Below are positions 9,090 to 16,142 of a DNA stretch of 64,000 bases, one piece after another (position 1 is the stretch's first letter; every line of letters begins with the position of its first letter). The DNA is from Cellvibrionaceae bacterium AOL6 (GTDB lineage Bacteria; Pseudomonadota; Gammaproteobacteria; Pseudomonadales; Cellvibrionaceae), in assembly GCA_003265435.1 (NCBI GenBank), contig NOXC01000011.1, positions 1 to 64,000 of the forward strand, read 5' to 3'. Position numbers and translations under genes: made by a program. The notes beneath the pieces were generated by a model. The model did no database searches. It was not told where the DNA came from and saw nothing but the letters and a program-made list of their open reading frames with translations.

Positions 9090-9632
9090 ATGAAACGTAC
9101 TCACACTTTATTGGCTGCGGCTGTTTTGAGTTTGGCTGCGCCTGCGGCATTCGCGGGAAAAGACAGTGGTTTTTATATAGGAGGTTCTATTGCCTCGTCG
9201 TCGTTTGATTCTTCTCAGGATGATTTTGGCATCGATGACAGCGATACCAGTTATAAAATTTTCGGTGGGTACAACTTCGGTATTATTCCGATGCTGGACC
9301 TTGCGGCCGAAGCAAGTTATGTCGATTTTGGCGGCCATGAAGGTGATGCCGGCGACACTTCCGTCGAAGTGGAAAGCAGCGGCGTGATGGCTTCGGGCCT
9401 GGCGGCATTCAACATTGGCCCTGTAGGCTTGTTCGGGAAACTTGGCTTCGTCAACTGGGACAGCGATTGGAAAGGTCTGACAAATGAAGACGATTCAGGA
9501 ACAGATGCGGCCTACGGTGTCGGCGCGCGTTTTCAGATTGGATCGCTGTCCCTGCGAGCAGAATATGAAGTGTTTGATCTCGAAGGCGCAGACATCAACT
9601 ACACCTCAATTGGTGCCTCGTACACCTTTTAA
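9090..9632 (+). CDS. Outer-membrane beta-barrel protein
   Basis: A 180-residue precursor. The ATG at 9090 follows a GGGGA ribosome-binding site and begins the signal peptide MKRTHTLLAAAVLSLAAPAAFA; a longer frame starts at 9012 but lacks these features. The mature part alternates aromatic and small residues in amphipathic strands (GFYIGGSIASSSF, YKIFGGYNFG, LSLRAEYEVF) and ends in Tyr-Thr-Phe, the usual outer-membrane insertion signal. It fits the small eight-stranded OmpA/OmpW-like barrel class. The role is unknown; acidic loops (DDFGIDDSD) are compatible with a marine setting. Confidence 0.8.
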   Translation: MKRTHTLLAAAVLSLAAPAAFAGKDSGFYIGGSIASSSFDSSQDDFGIDDSDTSYKIFGGYNFGIIPMLDLAAEASYVDFGGHEGDAGDTSVEVESSGVMASGLAAFNIGPVGLFGKLGFVNWDSDWKGLTNEDDSGTDAAYGVGARFQIGSLSLRAEYEVFDLEGADINYTSIGASYTF

Positions 9633-9655
9633 TACTTTGTTTGATTAAAACCTTC

Positions 9656-9683
9656 GTCGCCCCTTAATGTTTTAAGGGGCGAC
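9656..9683. terminator. Strong bidirectional hairpin terminator
   Basis: A perfect 12-base-pair stem, GTCGCCCCTTAA / TTAAGGGGCGAC with a four-base loop, lies between the convergent barrel-protein gene and the haem operon. On the minus strand it is followed within a few bases by TTTT, so it most likely ends the haem operon transcript. Confidence 0.8.
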
Positions 9684-9695
9684 ATCGGGCAAGGT

Positions 9696-12647
9696 TTAAG
9701 CGCCGCGTCCCCCCTGACGCATTTGCCAGTAGGCGCCTGCGCCAAATAGCAACAGCATTCCAAACAAACTGATCAACAACTCGGTCTGCCATTCAAATTC
9801 GGCATCCGACGCATTCACCTTCTGGAGTTGCTGGCCGGTCACCTGCTCGCCCGCACTGCTTGCCGCTCCCTGGGCTGGTAGAGGAAGGCTCAAATCAAGA
9901 CCAAAGCCCTGGCTTTGTTCAGCAACAAATTGCGCAAGCTTCTCATTGTCGACAAACAAGTCATGCTTGTTCACCAGCTCCGCATAGCGCTCCATCATTT
10001 TTTTCAAGGTTTCAGCGTCCGCTTCCCAATAGTCTTTACGATTGGCTTCCAGCATGATTTCCAATAGCTGAGCCTGCGCACCGGGATTGACTTCCTCAAA
10101 CCATTCGTCGAGCCCCAACTCGAAGGCATCATCAACATAAATGTCAAAAAAGCTCTGCCATTGGTCTTCACGCACGAGATTAGGATCCACTACCTGCCAG
10201 CCCCAGAAATTTGCAAGATTGGATGCGAAGGTGACCGCGCCACTGTATCCTTCTTTCTGCATCTCTTGCACCCAACGCTCGTTGTGATTGCGGCTGCGTA
10301 GTTCTTTCGCGAGGAATTTTGCCGCACCTTCCATTTTGGGGTTTTGCACATCACGCAGATTGCTGATCATCATCTCAGGGCTAGCGCCATCCAGATGACG
10401 TACAGCCAACGCCAGTGAACCAAAATATTCATAGGGGTCGTCCGACGTTAACATTCCATAGAGGTTGGAAGAGCGAGAAAACAGCGCGATGTCGGTTCCT
10501 GAGAGCTGGCGACCGTATAGGCCTTCGGCCATTTGTCCCCAGCGATCATTATCGGCACCAAAATAATAGCCCATCGTCGCGAGATAATTTTCGGCGATTT
10601 TGCCGTCATCATCCCAGGTATCGCTGGCATTCACCGGGCCATCCACACCGGAACCATAATTTCCGCTGCTGTTGGAGAAAATACGCACCGTCGACAAATA
10701 TTGCGCTTCCTCTGGGTCTATGCCATCAGCCTCGAGATCCGCAGCAATGCGCCGGCTGTTTTCCCAGATGCTGTTATTCTCTTCCTCTAACTCCGCGAGA
10801 TCCTTAATCGCTTTGGCCATCCACTGCATGACGTTCGGGAATGCATCCCGATACAAGCCAGTTGCCGACAAAACGACATCCACTCGAGGGCGTTTTAATT
10901 CGGACGCGGGGATAATTTCAGTATCAATGACACGGCCGTCTTCGCTCCAGACTGGACGAACCCCCATCGCTCTTAGAGCCTGACTTTCAAGCACGCCATA
11001 GTGGCGCATCGCTTCGATGGACCACAGCGAAAACGCGAGTTTATCGGGGTATTGTCCTTTTTCCAGATAGTGATTCGCGATCACCTCTTCGACCAGTTTA
11101 GTACCCTGCTCATACGCGGCCTTCGTAGGCAAACGTGCGGGATCGAAACCGTAGAGATTAAATCCGGTCGGCAGCGAGTCAGGGTGACGAACCGGGTCTC
11201 CGCCTGTTTTCACAGGGATGTAATGACCAGACAGACCCGCCACAAGAGAATTCAATTCACTGATATCCTGTATGGACTGCAAGTAGCCCTTGCCTTGTTC
11301 GATATAGGGGTGCAGCGCTTTGGGCAGCTGTTTTACATCCCCATTGCCAAGCACAAAGTCTCTTACGGTTTTAAAACCGCCCAAGGTTTCCAGTTCCACA
11401 CCATTCTCGTGAAAATGATCGTGCCCCGCATCCGCGTGGGAATCATCGTGACTATGCTCGGAGTCATGATCGTGATCATCGTCATCGTCATGGTCGTGGT
11501 CATGGTCATGGTCGTGGTCATGGTCATGGTCATGGTCATGGTCGTGGTCATGGTCGTGGTCATGGTCGTGGTCGTCATGCTTGTCATAGTAGCGCGACTC
11601 AAATTCACGCGCCTCGGCAAGGAAATCACGCCCCAACATTTGCACAATGGTAGAGGTCAGCAAACGCTCTTCGGACAACGCACCAAAGCTGTGTAAACCC
11701 AGCGGCTGGTTTTCACTCGCTAATTCGCCCAGATAATCATGCAGATCCAGCATGAAAGCGTCGAAATCGGCCGCGATGCCCTCTCGGGTCAAACCAAGAT
11801 CCGTACACAGATTGTGCTCAAAGCAATTATCGACAATCTGTTGCGCGGTCAGCGCTTTCACTGCTCCGTCGTCGAGCGCTTTGTACTCATGCATCAATTG
11901 ATGCAGGTCCGCAGTCGTTTGCTGCAAGCCCGCCGCCGCGTAGGGAGGCGTCATGTGGGAGATCACAACCGCATTTCCTCGGCGTTTGGTCTGCATCGCT
12001 TCGCCCACATCGTCAACAATGAAGGGGTAAAACACCGGGAGGTCGCCAACGGACAAGTTCCCGCCATCATAGCGACTCAAACCGCGCTCTTTACCCGGGA
12101 GATATTCCTGTGTGCCATGCGTACCAAGATGAATAAAGGCATCACTACGCCAGTGCTCGCGCGCGTAATAGTACGCAGCGAGGTAATAATGATTCATAGG
12201 AATGGTGGTACTGTGATAGAGCATCTGCTCGTCATCCGCGCTGTCGCTGCGAGGCGGTTGTCGCATTACAATCATATTGCCATTGGCTATGCGAGGAATC
12301 ACAAAATATCGTTTCCCATCGCGCTCGATCACCATGAAATTATCTTCGGGCTGGCCCCAGAATTCATTGATTTCTGTACGGACCTGTTCAGGCAAGGTAT
12401 CAAACCAACCACGATACTCTGCAACCGGAAACAGTTCAGCCAGGTCTTGCTCGAGTAACGCTTCAAGCTCAAAGTCTCGGTAGAACGGATCAAGAATATC
12501 GTTGACGCGATCAATATAGTATTGCGCATTTTCAGGGGAAACCTCATAGCCCTCCGCGTTCAATCGCTCACCGATTTTCTGCAGGGACTCCGGCACGTTC
12601 AGGAAGCTCGCACCCATGTCGCGATCCCCCCAGAACATCACCGTCAT
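9696..12647 (-). CDS. hmuS: CobN/HmuS-type chelatase, C-terminal part, with His/Asp repeat and C-terminal membrane anchor
   Basis: A 983-residue product covering the central and C-terminal part of the CobN/BchH/HmuS large chelatase family. It starts with the conserved block GASFLNVPESLQKIGERL and contains HLGTHGTQEYLPGKERGL, a hallmark motif. Residues about 356-415 are almost pure His-Asp. One membrane helix (LLISLFGMLLLFGAGAYW) ends the protein. It has no signal peptide, yet the preceding gene supplies the N-terminal part with one; the ATG at 12645-12647 overlaps that gene's TGA in another frame. Joined, the two give about 1350 residues, the usual family length. By analogy with Bacteroidetes HmuS it would remove iron from haem at the periplasmic face of the inner membrane. 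Cobalt chelation is the less likely alternative given the neighbours. Confidence 0.75.
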   Translation of the reverse strand: MTVMFWGDRDMGASFLNVPESLQKIGERLNAEGYEVSPENAQYYIDRVNDILDPFYRDFELEALLEQDLAELFPVAEYRGWFDTLPEQVRTEINEFWGQPEDNFMVIERDGKRYFVIPRIANGNMIVMRQPPRSDSADDEQMLYHSTTIPMNHYYLAAYYYAREHWRSDAFIHLGTHGTQEYLPGKERGLSRYDGGNLSVGDLPVFYPFIVDDVGEAMQTKRRGNAVVISHMTPPYAAAGLQQTTADLHQLMHEYKALDDGAVKALTAQQIVDNCFEHNLCTDLGLTREGIAADFDAFMLDLHDYLGELASENQPLGLHSFGALSEERLLTSTIVQMLGRDFLAEAREFESRYYDKHDDHDHDHDHDHDHDHDHDHDHDHDHDHDHDDDDDHDHDSEHSHDDSHADAGHDHFHENGVELETLGGFKTVRDFVLGNGDVKQLPKALHPYIEQGKGYLQSIQDISELNSLVAGLSGHYIPVKTGGDPVRHPDSLPTGFNLYGFDPARLPTKAAYEQGTKLVEEVIANHYLEKGQYPDKLAFSLWSIEAMRHYGVLESQALRAMGVRPVWSEDGRVIDTEIIPASELKRPRVDVVLSATGLYRDAFPNVMQWMAKAIKDLAELEEENNSIWENSRRIAADLEADGIDPEEAQYLSTVRIFSNSSGNYGSGVDGPVNASDTWDDDGKIAENYLATMGYYFGADNDRWGQMAEGLYGRQLSGTDIALFSRSSNLYGMLTSDDPYEYFGSLALAVRHLDGASPEMMISNLRDVQNPKMEGAAKFLAKELRSRNHNERWVQEMQKEGYSGAVTFASNLANFWGWQVVDPNLVREDQWQSFFDIYVDDAFELGLDEWFEEVNPGAQAQLLEIMLEANRKDYWEADAETLKKMMERYAELVNKHDLFVDNEKLAQFVAEQSQGFGLDLSLPLPAQGAASSAGEQVTGQQLQKVNASDAEFEWQTELLISLFGMLLLFGAGAYWQMRQGGRGA
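11489..11572. repeat. Tandem hexamer repeat coding for poly-(His-Asp)
   Basis: Fourteen tandem copies of the hexamer CRTGGT lie inside the chelatase gene and encode alternating His and Asp on the minus strand. The unit is six bases, so copy-number change would alter the length of the metal-binding tract without breaking the frame. Confidence 0.9.
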
Positions 12648-13768
12648 TTTTTCTCGGCATTGGGTTTGGTTTTTAACGCAAGGTAGTGTTCAACTCGATC
12701 GAGCAGATAGTCGTGCTGGTACTCAATCACACTGGAGCGCTGCAATTGCGCATCCTGTGCAGCGATGATGGTTGGGTCAATTACGCCCGCCGTCTCCGGC
12801 AGCACAAGCACGAAGGGGGTCATACCTGGGCTGATACCCTGAGGGTCTTGTTCCCATTCTTCGGCAGAGCCCGAAAAATACGAGATAGCCTGTACAACCG
12901 GCACCCCGAAGCGTTCAAATTCTGCTTTACGCTGGCTCGCCCAATGAATTGAACGGAAATTCAGAAGTAAATCCACCTGTGTCTTACCGTTCTCTTGCAG
13001 TAAGGCGCTGTAATCGGAGACACGCGGGCTCAGCTCAAAAAAGAAAGGCAGTACCTGATAGCCCCGCGCTTCTAGCTTCTCAATAGTCAGATCGATCACA
13101 TCGGTCTGAACGGTTTCAATCAATGCACGCTGGAGGATGATGCCCACCGTGGGTGCCTGGCTGTTTTCCGTCTGTTTTGCGTACCACGCCAGATAATCCG
13201 CTCTATCTGCGAATATTTTTTTGTCATAGTCCGGGTGATAAATACCCACTTCAGGAAAGATGATCGGTTCAGCGATTTCACGACCATCGGGGAACAGCAC
13301 CGCATAGGCTAAATAGTCCGCCATACGCGCGAGATTATCCAAACCACCATTGTCGAAGTACACATGGAGACGATCCGCGTGCTGAGACTCCAGGCCCTGG
13401 TTCAAGCCTGCATCCTCTAGCGCGTTGATCGCGAGAAAGCGCACACCATTCTGCTTTGATGCTTGCGCAACCGCGCCAGCAAAAACATCAAAACTGCGTT
13501 TGGTCATGCGCTGGCTGACCGCGTTAAATATCACCAGATCATACTGGGAGAACACCGCAGCGGCCTCTCTGGCTTCCCCGAGGCTTTGCGCACTCTTTTG
13601 TTCAATACTGAATGGGTGGTCACTGATTGCCGACTCAATCAAATCGACCTTGCCACTGTTGCCGTGCATGCCGCTCACAAACAGCACACGTGCTGAATCT
13701 GACAGCGCATTGATGGATAAGCCCATCAAGCACAATAAAGCCAGCCCCTTTGATGCGCGCTGGCTCAT
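12644..13768 (-). CDS. hmuS: CobN/HmuS-type chelatase, N-terminal part, exported
   Basis: A 374-residue product starting with a signal peptide (MSQRASKGLALLCLMGLSINALSDS) and matching the N-terminal Rossmann-like part of CobN/HmuS chelatases (ARVLFVSGMHGN, DLVIFNAVSQR, VGIILQRALIE, VPVVQAISYF). It ends KPNAEKK followed by TGA, exactly where the family continues with a hydrophobic strand and a LNVPxSL block. That block is present in the next gene one base out of frame. The join reads GAG AAA AAA TGA C. If no recoding occurs, the two halves would lie on opposite sides of the membrane, so a fused product, a sequencing error or a fresh mutation is more credible than two separate working proteins. 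Confidence 0.75.
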   Translation of the reverse strand: MSQRASKGLALLCLMGLSINALSDSARVLFVSGMHGNSGKVDLIESAISDHPFSIEQKSAQSLGEAREAAAVFSQYDLVIFNAVSQRMTKRSFDVFAGAVAQASKQNGVRFLAINALEDAGLNQGLESQHADRLHVYFDNGGLDNLARMADYLAYAVLFPDGREIAEPIIFPEVGIYHPDYDKKIFADRADYLAWYAKQTENSQAPTVGIILQRALIETVQTDVIDLTIEKLEARGYQVLPFFFELSPRVSDYSALLQENGKTQVDLLLNFRSIHWASQRKAEFERFGVPVVQAISYFSGSAEEWEQDPQGISPGMTPFVLVLPETAGVIDPTIIAAQDAQLQRSSVIEYQHDYLLDRVEHYLALKTKPNAEKK

Positions 13769-13800
13769 TTTTTTAATTCCAATAATCCGTTCATGCTCGA

Positions 13801-14121
13801 TTATTCCGCCTCTTTTTTTTCTGGAACGTATACGATAGAGCCATCTGCCATGCGATAGGCCGTACCTGCTTTAACGCCCTCACCGGAGCCAATTTCACCC
13901 TGACTCTTATAGGTCTCAATTTTTTCACCGTCTTTGATGATCATTTCCATATCGGGACTACCCGCATTCTTGATCACCGTCACCTGATCTTCGTTAAAAG
14001 GGTTCAGGGGGTTTTGAGCGATTGCAATCAATAGCGCGGCAACCAACACCAAGAAGACATCAACAAGATTCACAACCGAGAGTGCTGGGTTCGCCGCTTC
14101 ATCTTCATCAAGCAGCCTCAT
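13801..14121 (-). CDS. hmuV: DUF2149 membrane protein (HmuV-like)
   Basis: A 106-residue protein. The ATG at 14121 has GGAG upstream and overlaps the end of the ExbB-like gene by 14 bases, a sign of coupled translation. NPALSVVNLVDVFLVLVAALLIAIAQ gives one N-terminal membrane helix, as in ExbD-like partners. The soluble part (QVTVIKNAGSPDMEMIIKDG) matches the DUF2149 family. Genes of this family accompany MotA/TolQ/ExbB-type channels next to CobN-like genes, including hmu operons. It is inferred to pass proton-motive force to the chelatase or the receptor. Confidence 0.75.
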   Translation of the reverse strand: MRLLDEDEAANPALSVVNLVDVFLVLVAALLIAIAQNPLNPFNEDQVTVIKNAGSPDMEMIIKDGEKIETYKSQGEIGSGEGVKAGTAYRMADGSIVYVPEKKEAE

Positions 14122-14683
14122 TTGAACGCTCCCGACGCTCACTGCCGGCGCCATCAATCAGTTCACCTACGACAAGGAGCTCTCGAGCTAACCAGCGCTT
14201 CTTCACGCTCGCAATCCAAAAAGTGATAGATGCAATGACAAGACCAAAAATCACTGCAGAGAACGCCACGATCAGGTTTTCACTGATGCCCTGTACATTC
14301 CCGTCAGCAAGGCTTTTTAATGCTGGGCCCATAGGAATCATCGTCGCGATCAAGCCCAGCATGGGCGCTAAACGGCTAACCATGCGCACATTTTCCAGAG
14401 ATTCAAACGCCGCCACATCGAGTTCATCCCGATTCAGCGCTTTGTCGCCTACCCATAAACACACGAGTGAATAGCCCGGCACCGCTTTCTCCCACGCATG
14501 TGGCGTCGTATGTGCACAAAAGGCATTAAATGCGGCGCGGTGTTGACGGCGCTGGTAGAACTGCGCAAAGAGTTGACCAAGGCCAAAAAGACTGTAAGCA
14601 AATAGTAGAACCAAAAGCACCAGCACAGGCGCCATAAACAGGTCCGAAACGAGGTACATGCCCTCTTCTAAATATCGAATCAT
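14108..14683 (-). CDS. hmuU: MotA/TolQ/ExbB-type proton channel protein (HmuU-like)
   Basis: A 191-residue inner-membrane protein with AGGA eight bases before its ATG. It has an N-terminal helix (LFMAPVLVLLVLLFAYSLFGLG) and two further helices: RLAPMLGLIATMIPMGPAL, a typical ExbB/TolQ channel segment, and LIVAFSAVIFGLVIASITFWIASV. The middle is a cytoplasmic loop. With the DUF2149 gene it forms an ExbB/ExbD-like pair dedicated to this haem operon. Energising either the TonB receptor or the membrane-anchored chelatase is possible; the sequence does not decide between them. Confidence 0.82.
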   Translation of the reverse strand: MIRYLEEGMYLVSDLFMAPVLVLLVLLFAYSLFGLGQLFAQFYQRRQHRAAFNAFCAHTTPHAWEKAVPGYSLVCLWVGDKALNRDELDVAAFESLENVRMVSRLAPMLGLIATMIPMGPALKSLADGNVQGISENLIVAFSAVIFGLVIASITFWIASVKKRWLARELLVVGELIDGAGSERRERSNEAA

Positions 14684-14700
14684 GAGAAATTTCCTGATGA

Positions 14701-14769
14701 CTCAGCCCGGGGCTGAGAGAATTTACGTTCGCAAGCAATGAATGAGGGGCTGAGCGAGCGCTCGCCCCT
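14701..14769 (-). terminator. Two hairpins between hmuY- and hmuU-like genes
   Basis: CTCAGC/GCTGAG (14701-14717) and AGGGGC/GCCCCT enclosing GAGCGCTC (14745-14769) form two hairpins in the 94-base gap. They may attenuate transcription or stabilise the receptor/HmuY part of the message, giving more of the surface proteins than of the channel and chelatase. This function is inferred. Confidence 0.5.
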
Positions 14770-14777
14770 TTCTGTCT

Positions 14778-16124
14778 TTATTCCGCGTCGACTTTCTGGA
14801 AACGGAAGGTGAAAGCACCGGAAGCGGCGCTGACGCTATCGTAGTAGCTCAGGATTTGAAGCTTGTAGTAAGCCGTACCGGTTTCAACAACGTAGATCGC
14901 AAAATTGGGCCACATCTTATGACCGCCATTGATGCCATACTCCGCCCAACCGTAATTGGACTCCGGCGCGCCGTATTCAGCAAACGCAAAAATGGTTTCC
15001 GTGTTCGGCAGCCATGGGTAGTAAGGCGCACTTTCTGCGGCAATACCGTCCACATCGGTGTAGGCTGGGTCATTTACTGCTTGTGCATCTTCTGCAATCG
15101 CCATTTCGAATGACATCAGGCCATCGGCACAGGGAATGCTGAGATCCCATTCTGCAGATTCATCCACCTGAGCCTGCGTATCAAAATCAACATAAATTGG
15201 CGCAACACAGTCTGTGCTATCGAGTGCAATATCCACAGCCTCAGCAAAAACACTTTCGCCGCTGGCCTGATACGCCGCACTCAATGTGACAGCCGCCATA
15301 CCGAAACCATCCTGCGTCAACGCAGACACATTGAACTTGGTCATCGCGCCGTCTGAGTCGACGATGAAATACACATCGTCAGCCGCGGTCACTTCATGCG
15401 TCATAAAGTTGTAGTTGTACCACCCAGAAATGGCGGCCTCAGTCTCGTCCGTGAAGAACTCGGTGCTCTCTGTAATAGAGATCTCAATGTTCTGCCACGC
15501 TTCCGCTTCCGTATCGGCGGTCGCATTCACAAAACGCTCAACGACGGGTGCACCGTCAGCATAGAACTCGCCGGTGTTTTCGGTGAAGTACACACCCACA
15601 GGCGTCGTTGCATTTGCGTTGACATACACTTTAGTGCGACGGAATGCGATGTCCCACTCTCCATTCGCTTCGGCTTCTTCTTCCGTCAACACCAACTGCG
15701 TGTTGGTATCCAGATCGTAGTAAGCAAACATGGGCTCAGCAACAGACCCTGTAGACACGTTTTCCACGAGGTACACCGGATAGCCTTCTACCGTGACAAC
15801 CACGCTCCCCGTACTGGTCAGCTCGCCATCGGAAACCGTGACCGTGAACGTATATTCACCCTCAGCAAGATCCTCAACCGTGACCGTCGCCGCGTCTTCC
15901 AGAGCCACATCTCCGGCCCAGCTGTACGTCAGCGTGTCCGCGTCAGGGTCACTGGAGGCGGACGCATCCAAAGTAACGCTTTGGCCTTTTTCAATTGTGA
16001 TAGCGGTTTCTGCCAGTACCACGTCGGGCGCTTGGTTGGATGGCGTGTCATCGCTGCTGCCGCCGCCGCAGGCCACCAGCGCAATGGTGGATGAGATAAA
16101 TGCGCATTGCAGTATCGTTTTCAT
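14778..16124 (-). CDS. hmuY: HmuY-like haem-binding lipoprotein
   Basis: A 448-residue lipoprotein. The signal ends in ALVAC with the lipid-bearing Cys19, and GAGGGG precedes the ATG. Residues about 30-115 form a PKD/Ig-like domain (QAPDVVLAETAITIEKGQSV). The remainder resembles HmuY: a WDIAFRRTKVYVNANA element (HmuY proteins carry W-D-I-A-F followed by N-rich strands) and a C-terminal AIYVVETGTAYYKLQILSYY strand. In Bacteroidetes HmuY captures haem and hands it to the HmuR receptor. Here the region is longer than in HmuY and may hold a duplicated fold, since a second EWDLSIPCADG element is present. Position between the receptor and ExbB-like genes supports the call. Confidence 0.75.
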   Translation of the reverse strand: MKTILQCAFISSTIALVACGGGSSDDTPSNQAPDVVLAETAITIEKGQSVTLDASASSDPDADTLTYSWAGDVALEDAATVTVEDLAEGEYTFTVTVSDGELTSTGSVVVTVEGYPVYLVENVSTGSVAEPMFAYYDLDTNTQLVLTEEEAEANGEWDIAFRRTKVYVNANATTPVGVYFTENTGEFYADGAPVVERFVNATADTEAEAWQNIEISITESTEFFTDETEAAISGWYNYNFMTHEVTAADDVYFIVDSDGAMTKFNVSALTQDGFGMAAVTLSAAYQASGESVFAEAVDIALDSTDCVAPIYVDFDTQAQVDESAEWDLSIPCADGLMSFEMAIAEDAQAVNDPAYTDVDGIAAESAPYYPWLPNTETIFAFAEYGAPESNYGWAEYGINGGHKMWPNFAIYVVETGTAYYKLQILSYYDSVSAASGAFTFRFQKVDAE

Positions 16125-16142
16125 AGGGTCCCCTCAAAGAAA

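Noticed and set aside
11489-11572. Regular short repeats that could suggest a CRISPR array
   Set aside because: Units are six bases without spacers and encode His-Asp inside a coding frame; this is a microsatellite.
9696-13768. Genuine cobaltochelatase subunit CobN for cobalamin synthesis
   Set aside because: No other cobalamin genes are present, the protein has a signal peptide and membrane anchor, and the neighbours are haem-uptake types.
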